From Neorhizobium sp. NCHU2750 (GTDB lineage: Bacteria; Pseudomonadota; Alphaproteobacteria; Rhizobiales; Rhizobiaceae): 64,000 nt of DNA. The stretch is taken from the NCBI RefSeq assembly GCF_003597675.1, contig NZ_CP030827.1, positions 1,984,001 to 2,048,000 on the forward strand, read 5' to 3'. Under the pieces are notes generated by a model. It did not search any database. It saw only the letters and a list, made by a program, of their open reading frames with translations, and had not been told where the DNA came from. Position 1 is the first letter of the stretch; each line of letters starts with the position of its first letter. The position numbers and the translations under genes were made by a program. This document shows positions 56,488-64,000 of this stretch, in pieces.

Positions 56488-56940
56488 TCAGGCATAGACC
56501 TTGTCTGCCCGCGCTTCGAATGCGTCGGTGAACATCCGGAAGGCGCGATCGAACATCGACCCCATCAGCGCGCCTAAAATCATGCTCTTGAATTCGTAGT
56601 CGATGTAGAAATGCACCACGCATCCCTCGCCGCCATCGGCGGCAGGCTCGAAGCGCCAGCGATTGTCGAGATACTTGAACGGACCCTCGATATACTTCAC
56701 GTCGATCGCCTGTTCCGCCGGATTGAGCAGGACCTGCGTCGTGAAGGTTTCCTTGATCGCCTTGTAGCCCACCGTCATGTCGGCAAGCAGCAGCGTCTTG
56801 CCGTCCCGCTCCTTGCGGGTGCGGATGAGAAGAGCCTCGCAGAGCGGCAGGAATTCCGGATAGCGCTCCACGTCTGCGACCAACGCATACATCTTGTCGG
56901 GGCTGTGCTTGACGGGGCGGCGAATTTCGAACTTGGGCAT
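56488..56940 (-). CDS. RatA/COQ10-like START-domain protein
   Basis: The 150-residue protein matches the COQ10/RatA polyketide-cyclase (START) family: VADVERYPEFLPLCEALLIR, the long hydrophobic C-terminal helix SMILGALMGSMFDRAFRMF and the strand KYIEGPFKYLDNRWRF. In bacteria this family binds ubiquinone or associates with 50S subunits (RatA); sequence alone does not choose. It lies between cinA-like and lipA, transcribed toward cinA. Confidence 0.88.
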   Translation of the reverse strand: MPKFEIRRPVKHSPDKMYALVADVERYPEFLPLCEALLIRTRKERDGKTLLLADMTVGYKAIKETFTTQVLLNPAEQAIDVKYIEGPFKYLDNRWRFEPAADGGEGCVVHFYIDYEFKSMILGALMGSMFDRAFRMFTDAFEARADKVYA

Positions 56941-57342
56941 GACGTGCAGTTAAGCCGCGCTCCGGCGAAGATCAAGCCCTGAACAGCCCGAGAAACCGCC
57001 GCAACAAGGGCAAGCGCCACGCCTGCAGCCCGACTCGCCGAACCAGATGTAGCCAGACACGCATCACAACCCTGAAATGCATCAAAGCTTTTGGGCTGCA
57101 TCGCACATCAGCCGCTCATCCTGGGGTCGAGCGGACCCGTTGGGACCATTTTTTTCTGTGCGGATTTCCGCACAGGTAACAGCTATGTGTGCGCTGCAAT
57201 GCACACTTACGCTTTGATAATCTTCAAGTTAACGAAATTTAATGTATGTTGGGTGGGGTTGTAATATTCACAGATCGCAATCGCGCCTATATTGGTGCAT
57301 TGCAAAATTCTGAAAATCTATCCATCTGAAAGACGCATACCC
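56941..57342. other. Intergenic region with two adjacent palindromes
   Basis: The 402-bp gap is AT-rich in its right half. It contains CTGTGCGGA-TT-TCCGCACAG (57156-57175) and GTGTGC-GCTGCAAT-GCACAC (57187-57206), 11 bp apart. Both stems are perfect. The left half has no convincing gene. The region probably holds the promoter of the small gene at 57343, and a small RNA is possible but not shown. Confidence 0.55.
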
Positions 57343-57528
57343 ATGGACGATTTCGCACAGATGATAAAGCTGCTGGAATCTGCAAAGCAGCTCGCTGACA
57401 TGAACGGTCTGCCGATGCTGGCCTATTTCATTGAAATGGCGAAGGGCGAGACGCGCGGACACAAGTCAACGCTCCGCGAGCGCAGGCACGGCCAGGACAA
57501 GCCCCGCAAGATCGAGGCGGCGGAATAA
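57343..57528 (+). CDS. Small protein of unknown function
   Basis: The 61-residue product starts at ATG 57343. An upstream frame (from 57292) adds residues without support. The N-terminal half is helical (MDDFAQMIKLLESAKQLADM, then YFIEMAKGE) and the C-terminal third is basic. The family is unrecognised. It is convergent with lipA; a bidirectional hairpin CTGCCGCC...GGCGGCAG (57542-57564) lies between and covers the lipA stop. Confidence 0.6.
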   Translation: MDDFAQMIKLLESAKQLADMNGLPMLAYFIEMAKGETRGHKSTLRERRHGQDKPRKIEAAE

Positions 57529-57550
57529 ATCAAGAAAAGGTCTGCCGCCC

Positions 57551-58525
57551 TTATTCGGCGGCAGCCAATAGCTTCTTCTCACGCGCAGCCCTCAGACGAG
57601 CAAAATCGTCTCCGGCATGATGCGACGAGCGTGTGAGCGGGCTGGACGAGACCATCAGGAAGCCCTTCGTATAGGCAACGGTCTCATAGGATTTGAATTC
57701 TTCAGGCGTAACGAATTTTTCGACCTTGTGGTGCTTGCGCGTCGGCTGCAGATACTGGCCGATCGTCAGGAAGTCGACATCTGCCGTCCTGAGGTCGTCC
57801 ATCAACTGCAGCACCTCGTTACGCTCTTCCCCAAGACCGACCATGATGCCCGACTTGGTGAACATCGTCGGGTCGAGTTCCTTGACCCGCTGCAACAGCC
57901 GCACGGAATGGAAATAGCGCGCGCCGGGACGCACCGTCAGGTAATTGCCCGGCACCGTCTCCATATTGTGGTTGAACACGTCGGGCTTGGCTGCCACGAC
58001 CCGCTCCAGCGCGCCCGGCTTCTTCAGGAAGTCCGGCGTCAGGATCTCTATCGTCGTCAGCGGAGAGGCAGCCCGGATCGCCCAGATCACCTTCTCGAAA
58101 TGCTCGGCACCACCGTCCTCCAGATCGTCGCGGTCGACTGAGGTGATGACAACATGCTGCAGTCCCATTTCCTTCACCGCACGGGCGACGCTTTCCGGCT
58201 CTGACATGTCGAGCGCGTTCGGCTTGCCGGTCGCCACGTTGCAGAAGGCGCAGGCACGCGTGCAGATCTCGCCCATGATCATGAAGGTGGCGTGCTTCTT
58301 GTCCCAGCACTCGCCAATATTGGGACAGCCTGCCTCTTCGCAGACCGTCACCAGCTTGTTCTCGCGCACGATCGCACGGGTATCCTGGTAGCCCTTCGAC
58401 ACCGGCGCCTTGACGCGGATCCAGTCCGGCTTGCGCATCACCTCGGTATCGGGCCGATGCGCCTTTTCCGGATGGCGGACGCGCTTCTCTTCGGAGAGGG
58501 TCGTCCTGTCGAGAATGGTGACCAT
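57551..58525 (-). CDS. lipA: Lipoyl synthase
   Basis: LipA is a radical-SAM enzyme that inserts two sulfurs into octanoyl groups on lipoyl domains. The 324-residue protein has the auxiliary cluster cysteines Cys62, Cys67 and Cys73 ([13 protein letters not shown]) and the SAM cluster Cys88, Cys92, Cys95 (CTRACAFC). The C-terminal [15 protein letters not shown] is typical. Its substrate is supplied by LipB (15746-16468). The genes for its targets PdhC and PdhB lie close by. Confidence 0.97.
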   Translation of the reverse strand: MVTILDRTTLSEEKRVRHPEKAHRPDTEVMRKPDWIRVKAPVSKGYQDTRAIVRENKLVTVCEEAGCPNIGECWDKKHATFMIMGEICTRACAFCNVATGKPNALDMSEPESVARAVKEMGLQHVVITSVDRDDLEDGGAEHFEKVIWAIRAASPLTTIEILTPDFLKKPGALERVVAAKPDVFNHNMETVPGNYLTVRPGARYFHSVRLLQRVKELDPTMFTKSGIMVGLGEERNEVLQLMDDLRTADVDFLTIGQYLQPTRKHHKVEKFVTPEEFKSYETVAYTKGFLMVSSSPLTRSSHHAGDDFARLRAAREKKLLAAAE

Positions 58526-58637
58526 GAAATCCTGCTTTCAGCCCCAGCTTCATCCGGGAGCACGTTTTCCGTATCGGATATGGTTATTTCGAGACCGCAG
58601 CGATCTTCCGCGCGGCAATGCCAGTTCGCGCGCTACA

Positions 58638-58886
58638 TTAGCGCCTTACGATTTTGGCGACGAATAGCAAAAGGCTGGCGCCGAGAAAAGCCGTCACGAA
58701 ATAACCGAGCCGGCTATCCTGCACGAACACGTGGAAGGCTTTCAGCACGGCAATGGCGACAACCGAGCCGACAATGCCGAGAATGATATTCATGAAGATG
58801 CCGAAACGCATATCCATCAGCTTGCCGGCGAGCCAGCCCGCCAGTCCACCGATAATGATCGCCCCGATCCAGCCAACGCTTTCCAT
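58638..58886 (-). CDS. GlsB/YeaQ/YmgE-family membrane protein
   Basis: The 82-residue protein has three membrane helices and glycine-rich segments (GWIGAIIIGGLAGWLAGKLM) of the transglycosylase-associated family. Such proteins are stress-inducible; function is unknown. ATG 58889 is an alternative start directly before 58886. It is transcribed away from the mosaic element copy at 58913. Confidence 0.85.
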   Translation of the reverse strand: MESVGWIGAIIIGGLAGWLAGKLMDMRFGIFMNIILGIVGSVVAIAVLKAFHVFVQDSRLGYFVTAFLGASLLLFVAKIVRR

Positions 58887-58912
58887 CATTCCTCCTGGAC
58901 TAAAAACAGAAG

Positions 58913-59090
58913 CCCCTCACCTGAAAAATCTAGCACTTAGCTCATAGCTAAGATGCTGATTTTTCTTCCTCTCCCGCACGGGGAGAAGCAACTCGCGGTG
59001 GCGCCTCCACCTTCCTCTCCCTTCGCGGGAGAGAAAGCGATTTCAACACCTTAGCTGGAAGCCAAGTGTTAGAAATCGCAAGAGAGAGGC
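58913..59090. repeat. Palindromic mosaic element, copy 2
   Basis: The plan equals copy 1 at 44153-44332. CCCCTCAC opens it, the left cruciform is GAAAAATC..CTTAGCT-CAT-AGCTAAG..GATTTTTC, the inner pair is CCTCTCCCGC...GCGGGAGAG, and the right cruciform is GCGATTTC..CTTAGCT..AGCCAAG..GAAATCGC. The right part (AAAGCGATTTCAA..AAGTGTTAGAAATCGCAAG) is nearly identical to copy 1, while left stems differ and still pair. Confidence 0.85.
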
Positions 59091-59104
59091 CACCGCGACA
59101 ACGC

Positions 59105-60550
59105 TTACGCGTTCAGTACGCGGCCATAGGCGTCCAGCACGCTTTCCTTCATCGTTTCCGAAATGGTCGGATGCGGGAAGATCGTGTGCATCAGGTCTTC
59201 TTCAGTCGTCTCGAGGTTCATCGCCACGACAAAGCCCTGGATCAGTTCGGTGACTTCCGCGCCGACCATGTGAGCGCCGAGCAGCTCGCCGGTCTTCTTG
59301 TCGAAGATCGTCTTGACCATGCCCTGGTCCTCGCCGAGTGCCACGGCCTTGCCGTTGGCGGCAAAGGAGAAGCGACCGACGCGGATGTCGCGACCCTGTT
59401 CCTTAGCCTTCGCTTCGGTAAGACCGACCGAGGCGACCTGCGGGTTGCAGTAGGTGCAGCCCGGGATCTTGCCCTTGTCGGTGGCGTGAACATTCGGCAG
59501 GCCGGCGATCTTCTCGACGCAGACGACGGCCTCATGCTCGGCCTTGTGGGCGAGCAGCGGGCCACCGGCGACGTCACCGATTGCATAGATGCCGGGAACG
59601 TTGGTCTTGCCGTAACCGTCGATGACGATGAAGCCGCGCTCAGTCTTTACGCCTACAGCCTCAAGGCCGATGTTCTCGATATTGGCCTGAACGCCGACGG
59701 CCGAGATCATCCGGTCGGCAGTGATCTTCTCCGACGTGCCGTCCTTCTTCTCGACCGTCGCGGTGATCGAGTTTGCACCCTTCTCCACCTTGGCGACCTT
59801 GGCTTCCAGATGGATCTTGATGCCCTGCTTTTCGAACTGCTTCTTGGCGAAGGCGGAAATTTCGGCATCCTCGACCGGCATGACCTGGGTCATGATCTCG
59901 ACCACGGTGACGTCGACGCCCATGGCATTGTAGAAGGAGGCGAACTCGATGCCGATCGCGCCCGAACCCATGACGAGCAGCGACTTCGGCAGCTCTTCCG
60001 GCTTCATCGCTTCGAAATAGGTCCAGATCAGCTTGCCGTCCGGCTCGATGCCGGGCAGCGCGCGCGGACGGGCGCCGGTGGCGACGATGATGTGCTTGGC
60101 GGTATAGGTGCCCTCGCCCAGCGTGTTCTTCGGCACCGGACCCTGCGGCTGGACAACCGGCTTGGTCGACTTGCCGACGACGATTTCGCCCGGCTTGGTG
60201 AGCTTGGCTTCACCCCAGATGATATCGACCTTGTTTTTCTTGAACAGGAAGCCGACGCCGTTGTTCATGCGGGCGGCAATGCCGCGCGAACGCGCGACGA
60301 TCGCCTTGACGTCCGGCTTGATCGAGCCTTCGAGCGTCAGACCGTAATCCTTGGCATGGGTTGCAGTATGCATGACGTCGGCCGTGCGCAGCAGAGCCTT
60401 GGTCGGGATGCAGCCCCAGTTGGAGCAAATACCGGCGAGATGCTCGCGTTCGACGACGGCAACCTTCATGCCGAGCTGTGCGGCACGAATGGCGGCGATA
60501 TAACCGCCGGGGCCGGCGCCGATTACGATAAGGTCATAAGCGTTGGACAT
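59105..60550 (-). CDS. lpdA: Dihydrolipoamide dehydrogenase (E3)
   Basis: This 481-residue flavoprotein reoxidises lipoyl arms of the 2-oxo acid dehydrogenase complexes and possibly GcvH. The FAD motif VIGAGPGGYIAAIRAAQLG, redox cysteines Cys42 and Cys47 (GICSNWGCIPTKA) and the C-terminal HTIFPHPTISETMKE with the catalytic histidine are present. The start is ATG 60550; the frame reaches 60562. It belongs to the pdh gene group with pdhC and pdhB. Confidence 0.96.
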   Translation of the reverse strand: MSNAYDLIVIGAGPGGYIAAIRAAQLGMKVAVVEREHLAGICSNWGCIPTKALLRTADVMHTATHAKDYGLTLEGSIKPDVKAIVARSRGIAARMNNGVGFLFKKNKVDIIWGEAKLTKPGEIVVGKSTKPVVQPQGPVPKNTLGEGTYTAKHIIVATGARPRALPGIEPDGKLIWTYFEAMKPEELPKSLLVMGSGAIGIEFASFYNAMGVDVTVVEIMTQVMPVEDAEISAFAKKQFEKQGIKIHLEAKVAKVEKGANSITATVEKKDGTSEKITADRMISAVGVQANIENIGLEAVGVKTERGFIVIDGYGKTNVPGIYAIGDVAGGPLLAHKAEHEAVVCVEKIAGLPNVHATDKGKIPGCTYCNPQVASVGLTEAKAKEQGRDIRVGRFSFAANGKAVALGEDQGMVKTIFDKKTGELLGAHMVGAEVTELIQGFVVAMNLETTEEDLMHTIFPHPTISETMKESVLDAYGRVLNA

Positions 60551-60627
60551 AGGCGTTTCCAATCCTCGTTTTGCCGAGACCCAGGCACCCGCCTTGAGGT
60601 CTTCAACGGGATGGAAGCGCCTGGCCT

Positions 60628-60900
60628 TTAGACGGCCAGCTTGATCACTTCTGCGTCTGGCTCAGGCTGAACCAGCATCCCGTAGATTTCATCCTTGAGC
60701 TGCCTGCGCTGCTTGCACATGTCGATGAGCATGGCATCGCCGGTCGGCTCGTTGCGTTTCTCGGCCTGATGAACTCTCCGGGTCAGTTCTTCGTAGCTCC
60801 GGCAAAGTCGGGCAAAGTGCCCATCCGTCTGCTGGAGATGACGCACAAGCGTCTTGAAATCCGGAAATTCCGCGGCCAGTTCATGCAGCATGCCAGACAT
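60628..60900 (-). CDS. YdcH-family protein (DUF465)
   Basis: The 90-residue protein matches DUF465: two antiparallel helices with HFARLCRSYEELTRRVHQAE and KQRRQLKDEIYGMLVQ. Members are small soluble proteins of unknown function. It lies between lpdA and the SGNH hydrolase on the same strand, 77 bp from lpdA. Confidence 0.8.
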   Translation of the reverse strand: MSGMLHELAAEFPDFKTLVRHLQQTDGHFARLCRSYEELTRRVHQAEKRNEPTGDAMLIDMCKQRRQLKDEIYGMLVQPEPDAEVIKLAV

Positions 60901-60969
60901 GGTCCAAATCCTTTTTTCGTGAGGAAGTGTCCACGCTAGGCCGCCTAAAAATACCTCCGTTGACGCAGA

Positions 60970-61608
60970 TCAAGGGCCAAGCAGCATTCGCACGATCGGC
61001 TCCAAACCGCGACCAATTGCCCGAGTACCCTCAGCTGTGAGATGCGTTCCATCGAGGGGGCTGGTATGAGCAACCGAGCCCGCATCGAAGAAGGCACATC
61101 CGAGATCGTCCGCCAGATCGCGATAGAGCGAAGCCAGCATCGCCGATTCCTCGATACTGCCACGGAACGTTGCCGAGAACACCGGATTGGCCGTTTCGCA
61201 TAGCGGTGGCGGCGACATCAGGACAATCTCGGGCACATCGTAGCCGAATGAATAATCATGATTGCGAACGAGCCCCACGAGCCTCTGCATGCCGGCACGC
61301 GCCGCATGGGCGGTGCCGGCAATCACCGGCTTCATGTCGTTGGTCCCCAGCATGATGATGACCAGATCGAGAGGCATATGGCTGTGAAGGATCGACGGAA
61401 GCGCCTTCACGCCATTGCGGTCGCAATCCGCAAGATGGTCATCATAAGCCGTCGTGCGCCCGCCCAATCCTTCGGCGATCACGTTCACGCCGGGCCCAAG
61501 GCACGCAGCAAGGACGCTTGGCCAGCGATCCTCGAATGCGTGACGCTCCGGTCCTTCGGGGTTGTAGCCCCATGTGAGCGAATCGCCGAAGCAGAGAACG
61601 GATTTCAT
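60970..61608 (-). CDS. SGNH/GDSL-family hydrolase (arylesterase-like)
   Basis: The 212-residue enzyme shows the four SGNH blocks: block I FGDSLTWGYNP with Ser10, block II glycine in AEGLGGRTTAYD, block III MLGTNDMK, and block V DGTHLTAEG with the catalytic Asp/His. It resembles Mycobacterium/Agrobacterium arylesterases of the Act type. The frame opens at 61722 but overlaps pdhC there, so ATG 61608 is chosen. Its substrate is unknown. It lies inside the pdhC-lpdA group, as in other rhizobia. Confidence 0.9.
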   Translation of the reverse strand: MKSVLCFGDSLTWGYNPEGPERHAFEDRWPSVLAACLGPGVNVIAEGLGGRTTAYDDHLADCDRNGVKALPSILHSHMPLDLVIIMLGTNDMKPVIAGTAHAARAGMQRLVGLVRNHDYSFGYDVPEIVLMSPPPLCETANPVFSATFRGSIEESAMLASLYRDLADDLGCAFFDAGSVAHTSPLDGTHLTAEGTRAIGRGLEPIVRMLLGP

Positions 61609-61624
61609 TCTGCTGCCCCGTCTA

Positions 61625-62971
61625 CTAGACCAGCATCGACATCGGGTTTTCGATGTAGCGCTTGAAGGCGGATGCGAGTTCCGCACCGAGCGCGCCATCG
61701 ATGACGCGGTGGTCGAAGGCAAACGTTGCCGACATCACCGTACCCACTTCGATCTTGCCGCCACGAACGACCGGCTTCTCGACGCCGGCGCCGATCGACA
61801 CGATCGAGGCCTGCGGCAGGTTGACAATCGAGGTGAAGGACGAGACGCCGAACATGCCGAGGTTGGACACGGATGTCGTGCCGCCCTGGTATTCTTCCGG
61901 CTTCAGCTTCTTGTCGCGGGCGCGCTTGGCCATGTCCTTCACCTCGTTGGAGATGACCGACAGAGCCTTGGTTTCGGCCTTGCGGACGATCGGCGTGATC
62001 AGCCCGTCCGGGATCGAAACCGCGACACCGACGTCGGAATGCTTGTGCAGCACGCGGGCCGTCGAGGTCCAGGAGGCATTCGCCATCGGGACATCCCGGA
62101 GCGCCAGCGCCATCGCCTTGATGATGAAGTCGTTGACGGAGAGCTTGAAGCTAGGCACCTCACCCTTCTCGGTCTTTTTCACCGGTGCCGAGGCATTGAT
62201 CTCGGCGCGCAGCTTCATAAGCGCGTCGAGTTCGCAATCCATCGACACCGTGTAGGACGGAACCGTCTGGGTGGACTCGGTGAGTCGTGCGGCGATCGTC
62301 TTGCGCATGCCGTCATGCGGCAGAAGCTCGTAGGAGCCCTCCGCAAACAGCTTGAGCGTCGCATCATCCGACGGCCCCTTGGCAGCGGCTGGTGCCGGGG
62401 CGGCAGCCTGGGCTGCGGCCGGAGCAGCAGCCTTTGCGCCACCCGATGCGGCAGCCTTCTCGACATCGGCCTTGACGACACGGCCATGCGGACCGGTGCC
62501 GGCAACGGCGGAAAGATCGAGACCGGCTTCCTTGGCCAGACGCCTGGCGAGCGGCGAAGAGAAGACCCGCTTGCCATCGGCAACCGGTGCTGGCGTCGAC
62601 GGTGCAGGAGCAGCATCGGCAACCGGAGCAGCGGCCTTCGGAGCTTCCGCAGCCTTGTCAGTCGGAGCGGCTTCAGCCTTGGCGGCAGGTGCAGAGCCCA
62701 CGCCGGCAGCCGCAGCAGCAACGTCTTCGCCATCTTCGGCAAGAACCGCGATCAGCGCGTTGACCTTGACGGATTCGCTACCGGCGGGAACCACGATCTT
62801 GGCGATCGTGCCCTCGTCGACGGCTTCGACTTCCATCGTCGCCTTGTCGGTTTCGATCTCGGCGATCACGTCGCCGGACTTGACCTTGTCGCCTTCCTTG
62901 ACCAGCCACTTGGCGAGGTTGCCCTCTTCCATGGTCGGGGAAAGGGCAGGCATGGTGATGTTGATAGGCAT
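61625..62971 (-). CDS. pdhC: Pyruvate dehydrogenase E2, dihydrolipoamide acetyltransferase
   Basis: This 448-residue core subunit has one lipoyl domain (residues 1-80, lipoyl Lys43 in [11 protein letters not shown]), an Ala/Pro-rich linker, a peripheral-subunit-binding domain (about 135-170) and a catalytic domain ending in [15 protein letters not shown], which holds the DHRxxDG active site. It accepts acetyl from E1 and passes it to CoA. The pdhB stop lies 15 bp upstream, so the genes are co-transcribed. Confidence 0.96.
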   Translation of the reverse strand: MPINITMPALSPTMEEGNLAKWLVKEGDKVKSGDVIAEIETDKATMEVEAVDEGTIAKIVVPAGSESVKVNALIAVLAEDGEDVAAAAAGVGSAPAAKAEAAPTDKAAEAPKAAAPVADAAPAPSTPAPVADGKRVFSSPLARRLAKEAGLDLSAVAGTGPHGRVVKADVEKAAASGGAKAAAPAAAQAAAPAPAAAKGPSDDATLKLFAEGSYELLPHDGMRKTIAARLTESTQTVPSYTVSMDCELDALMKLRAEINASAPVKKTEKGEVPSFKLSVNDFIIKAMALALRDVPMANASWTSTARVLHKHSDVGVAVSIPDGLITPIVRKAETKALSVISNEVKDMAKRARDKKLKPEEYQGGTTSVSNLGMFGVSSFTSIVNLPQASIVSIGAGVEKPVVRGGKIEVGTVMSATFAFDHRVIDGALGAELASAFKRYIENPMSMLV

Positions 62972-62986
62972 CGTATCACCCTTCCC

Positions 62987-64000
62987 TTACTTGTAGCAGA
63001 CGGTTTTGACAGCCTGGACGACCTCGCCGACATTCGGCAAAGCCAGCTTTTCGAGATTGGCCGCGTAAGGCATCGGAACGTCCTTGCCCGCGATCGTCAG
63101 GATCGGCGCATCGAGATAGTCGAAGGCCTGCTGCATGACGCGGGTGGCGATTTCCGTGCCGACGGACGACTGCGGGAAACCTTCTTCGACGGTGACGAGG
63201 CGACCAGTCTTCTTGACCGATTCGATGACGGTCGGCAGATCCATCGGGCGCAGCGTGCGCAGATCGATCAGTTCGACGTCGATGCCGTCCTTGGTCAGTT
63301 CCTCGACAGCCTTGACCGCATAGGTCATGCCGATACCCCAGGAAACGATCGTCACGTCCGTACCCTTCTTGTGGATACGGGCCTTGCCGATCGGCAGCAC
63401 GAAATCATCGAGCTTCGGCACATCGAAATGATGACCGTAGAGGATTTCGTTTTCGAGGAAGATGACCGGGTTCGGATCGCGGATCGCAGCCTTCAGCAGG
63501 CCCTTGGCGTCGGCAGCCGTGTAGGGCTGGACAACCTTGAGACCCGGAATATGGCTGTACCATGCGCCGTAATCTTGGCTGTGCTGGGCCGCAACGCGGG
63601 CGGCAGCGCCGTTCGGGCCGCGGAACACGATCGGAGCCCCCATCTGGCCACCCGACATGTAGAGCGTCTTGGCGGCCGAGTTGATGATCTGGTCGATCGC
63701 CTGCATGGCGAAGTTGAAGGTCATGAACTCGACGATTGGCTTCAGGCCCGACATCGCAGCACCAACGCCGACGCCGGCAAAGCCGTGTTCGGTGATCGGG
63801 GTGTCGACGACGCGGCGGGCGCCGAATTCCTGCAGCAGGCCCTGGGTGATCTTGTAGGCACCCTGGTATTCGGCAACTTCCTCGCCCATGACGAAGACGT
63901 TTTCGTCGCGGCGCATTTCTTCCGCCATCGCATCGCGCAGCGCATCGCGGACCGTCATGGAAACCATTTCGGTACCGGCCGGAATATCCGGATCGTTGGC
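62987..64000 (-). CDS. pdhB: Pyruvate dehydrogenase E1 beta subunit (partial, cut at window edge)
   Basis: The thiamine-dependent E1 beta subunit is recognised from the core after [20 protein letters not shown], with [16 protein letters not shown] and [16 protein letters not shown]. The frame continues past the first methionine to the window edge, reading [11 protein letters not shown] before MVSMTV. This is the linker of the alphaproteobacterial form with an N-terminal lipoyl domain, so the true start lies outside the window. pdhA is expected beyond it. Together with PdhC and LpdA it forms the pyruvate dehydrogenase complex. Confidence 0.95.
   Translation of the reverse strand, partial: ANDPDIPAGTEMVSMTVRDALRDAMAEEMRRDENVFVMGEEVAEYQGAYKITQGLLQEFGARRVVDTPITEHGFAGVGVGAAMSGLKPIVEFMTFNFAMQAIDQIINSAAKTLYMSGGQMGAPIVFRGPNGAAARVAAQHSQDYGAWYSHIPGLKVVQPYTAADAKGLLKAAIRDPNPVIFLENEILYGHHFDVPKLDDFVLPIGKARIHKKGTDVTIVSWGIGMTYAVKAVEELTKDGIDVELIDLRTLRPMDLPTVIESVKKTGRLVTVEEGFPQSSVGTEIATRVMQQAFDYLDAPILTIAGKDVPMPYAANLEKLALPNVGEVVQAVKTVCYK

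Noticed and set aside
57235..57250. CtrA-like site TTAA-N6-TTAA before the gene at 57343
   Set aside because: The consensus needs a seven-base spacer; here it is six, and such AT-rich matches are expected by chance.

Overview
The window is a GC-rich chromosomal segment of a Rhizobiales (Rhizobium/Agrobacterium-type) alphaproteobacterium. Three things point there: the gene order dusB-ntrB-ntrC-ntrY-ntrX-dat-hfq-hflX running into ispDF, lipA, lpdA and the pdh genes; fused ispDF; and many families common in rhizobia (PAS_5, DUF1489, DUF2849, DUF934, BTLCP, ATP12). I see no prophage, transposase, integrase or CRISPR array. The content is mostly housekeeping genes, with small unknown proteins and several structured repeats in the gaps.

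Layout. 0-16.5 kb: patatin-like esterase, CBS protein, rhomboid protease, PAS_5 and tandem PilZ proteins, a periplasmic transglutaminase-like cysteine protease behind a helically phased T-tract region, a D,D-carboxypeptidase with SPOR domain, serine deaminase, two membrane proteins, a MerR regulator with a probable operator, MgtE, a degenerate peptide deformylase homologue, BON and OsmC proteins, and LipB. 16.6-25 kb: tRNA-Leu(GAG), DMT exporter, acetyltransferases, glutathione-dependent formaldehyde oxidation (class III ADH and S-formylglutathione hydrolase) split by a ParD antitoxin with a frameshifted ParE remnant and small proteins. 25-29.8 kb: ATP12 chaperone, HAD phosphatase, RluA synthase and CrcB on the minus strand, and a PCu(A)C copper chaperone. 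30-35 kb: tandem glycine riboswitch followed by gcvT-gcvH-gcvP. 35-38.7 kb: cspA, rpsU, three small proteins (one resembling a flagellar rod C-terminus), mazG and a deaminase.

38.9-43.9 kb holds assimilatory sulfite reduction: cysG, DUF2849, a sirohaem reductase, DUF934 and a ferredoxin-NADP reductase. 43.9-44.3 kb is an intergenic array of hairpins with conserved loops and covarying stems, followed by a palindromic mosaic element whose second copy lies at 58.9 kb. 44.3-54.6 kb, all minus strand, is hflX, hfq, D-amino-acid aminotransferase, ntrX, ntrY, ntrC, ntrB and dusB. 54.8-64 kb is ispDF, cinA-like, ratA-like, lipA, GlsB-like, lpdA, a YdcH protein, an SGNH hydrolase, pdhC and a pdhB that runs off the right edge.

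Functional threads. Lipoate-dependent metabolism is concentrated here: LipB and LipA make the cofactor that GcvH and PdhC carry and LpdA reoxidises. NtrBC and NtrYX give nitrogen control, with NtrX lacking the sigma-54 contact loop that NtrC keeps. The observations most worth follow-up are the covarying hairpin array, the peptide deformylase homologue that has lost metal ligands, the phased T-tracts and the broken parE.
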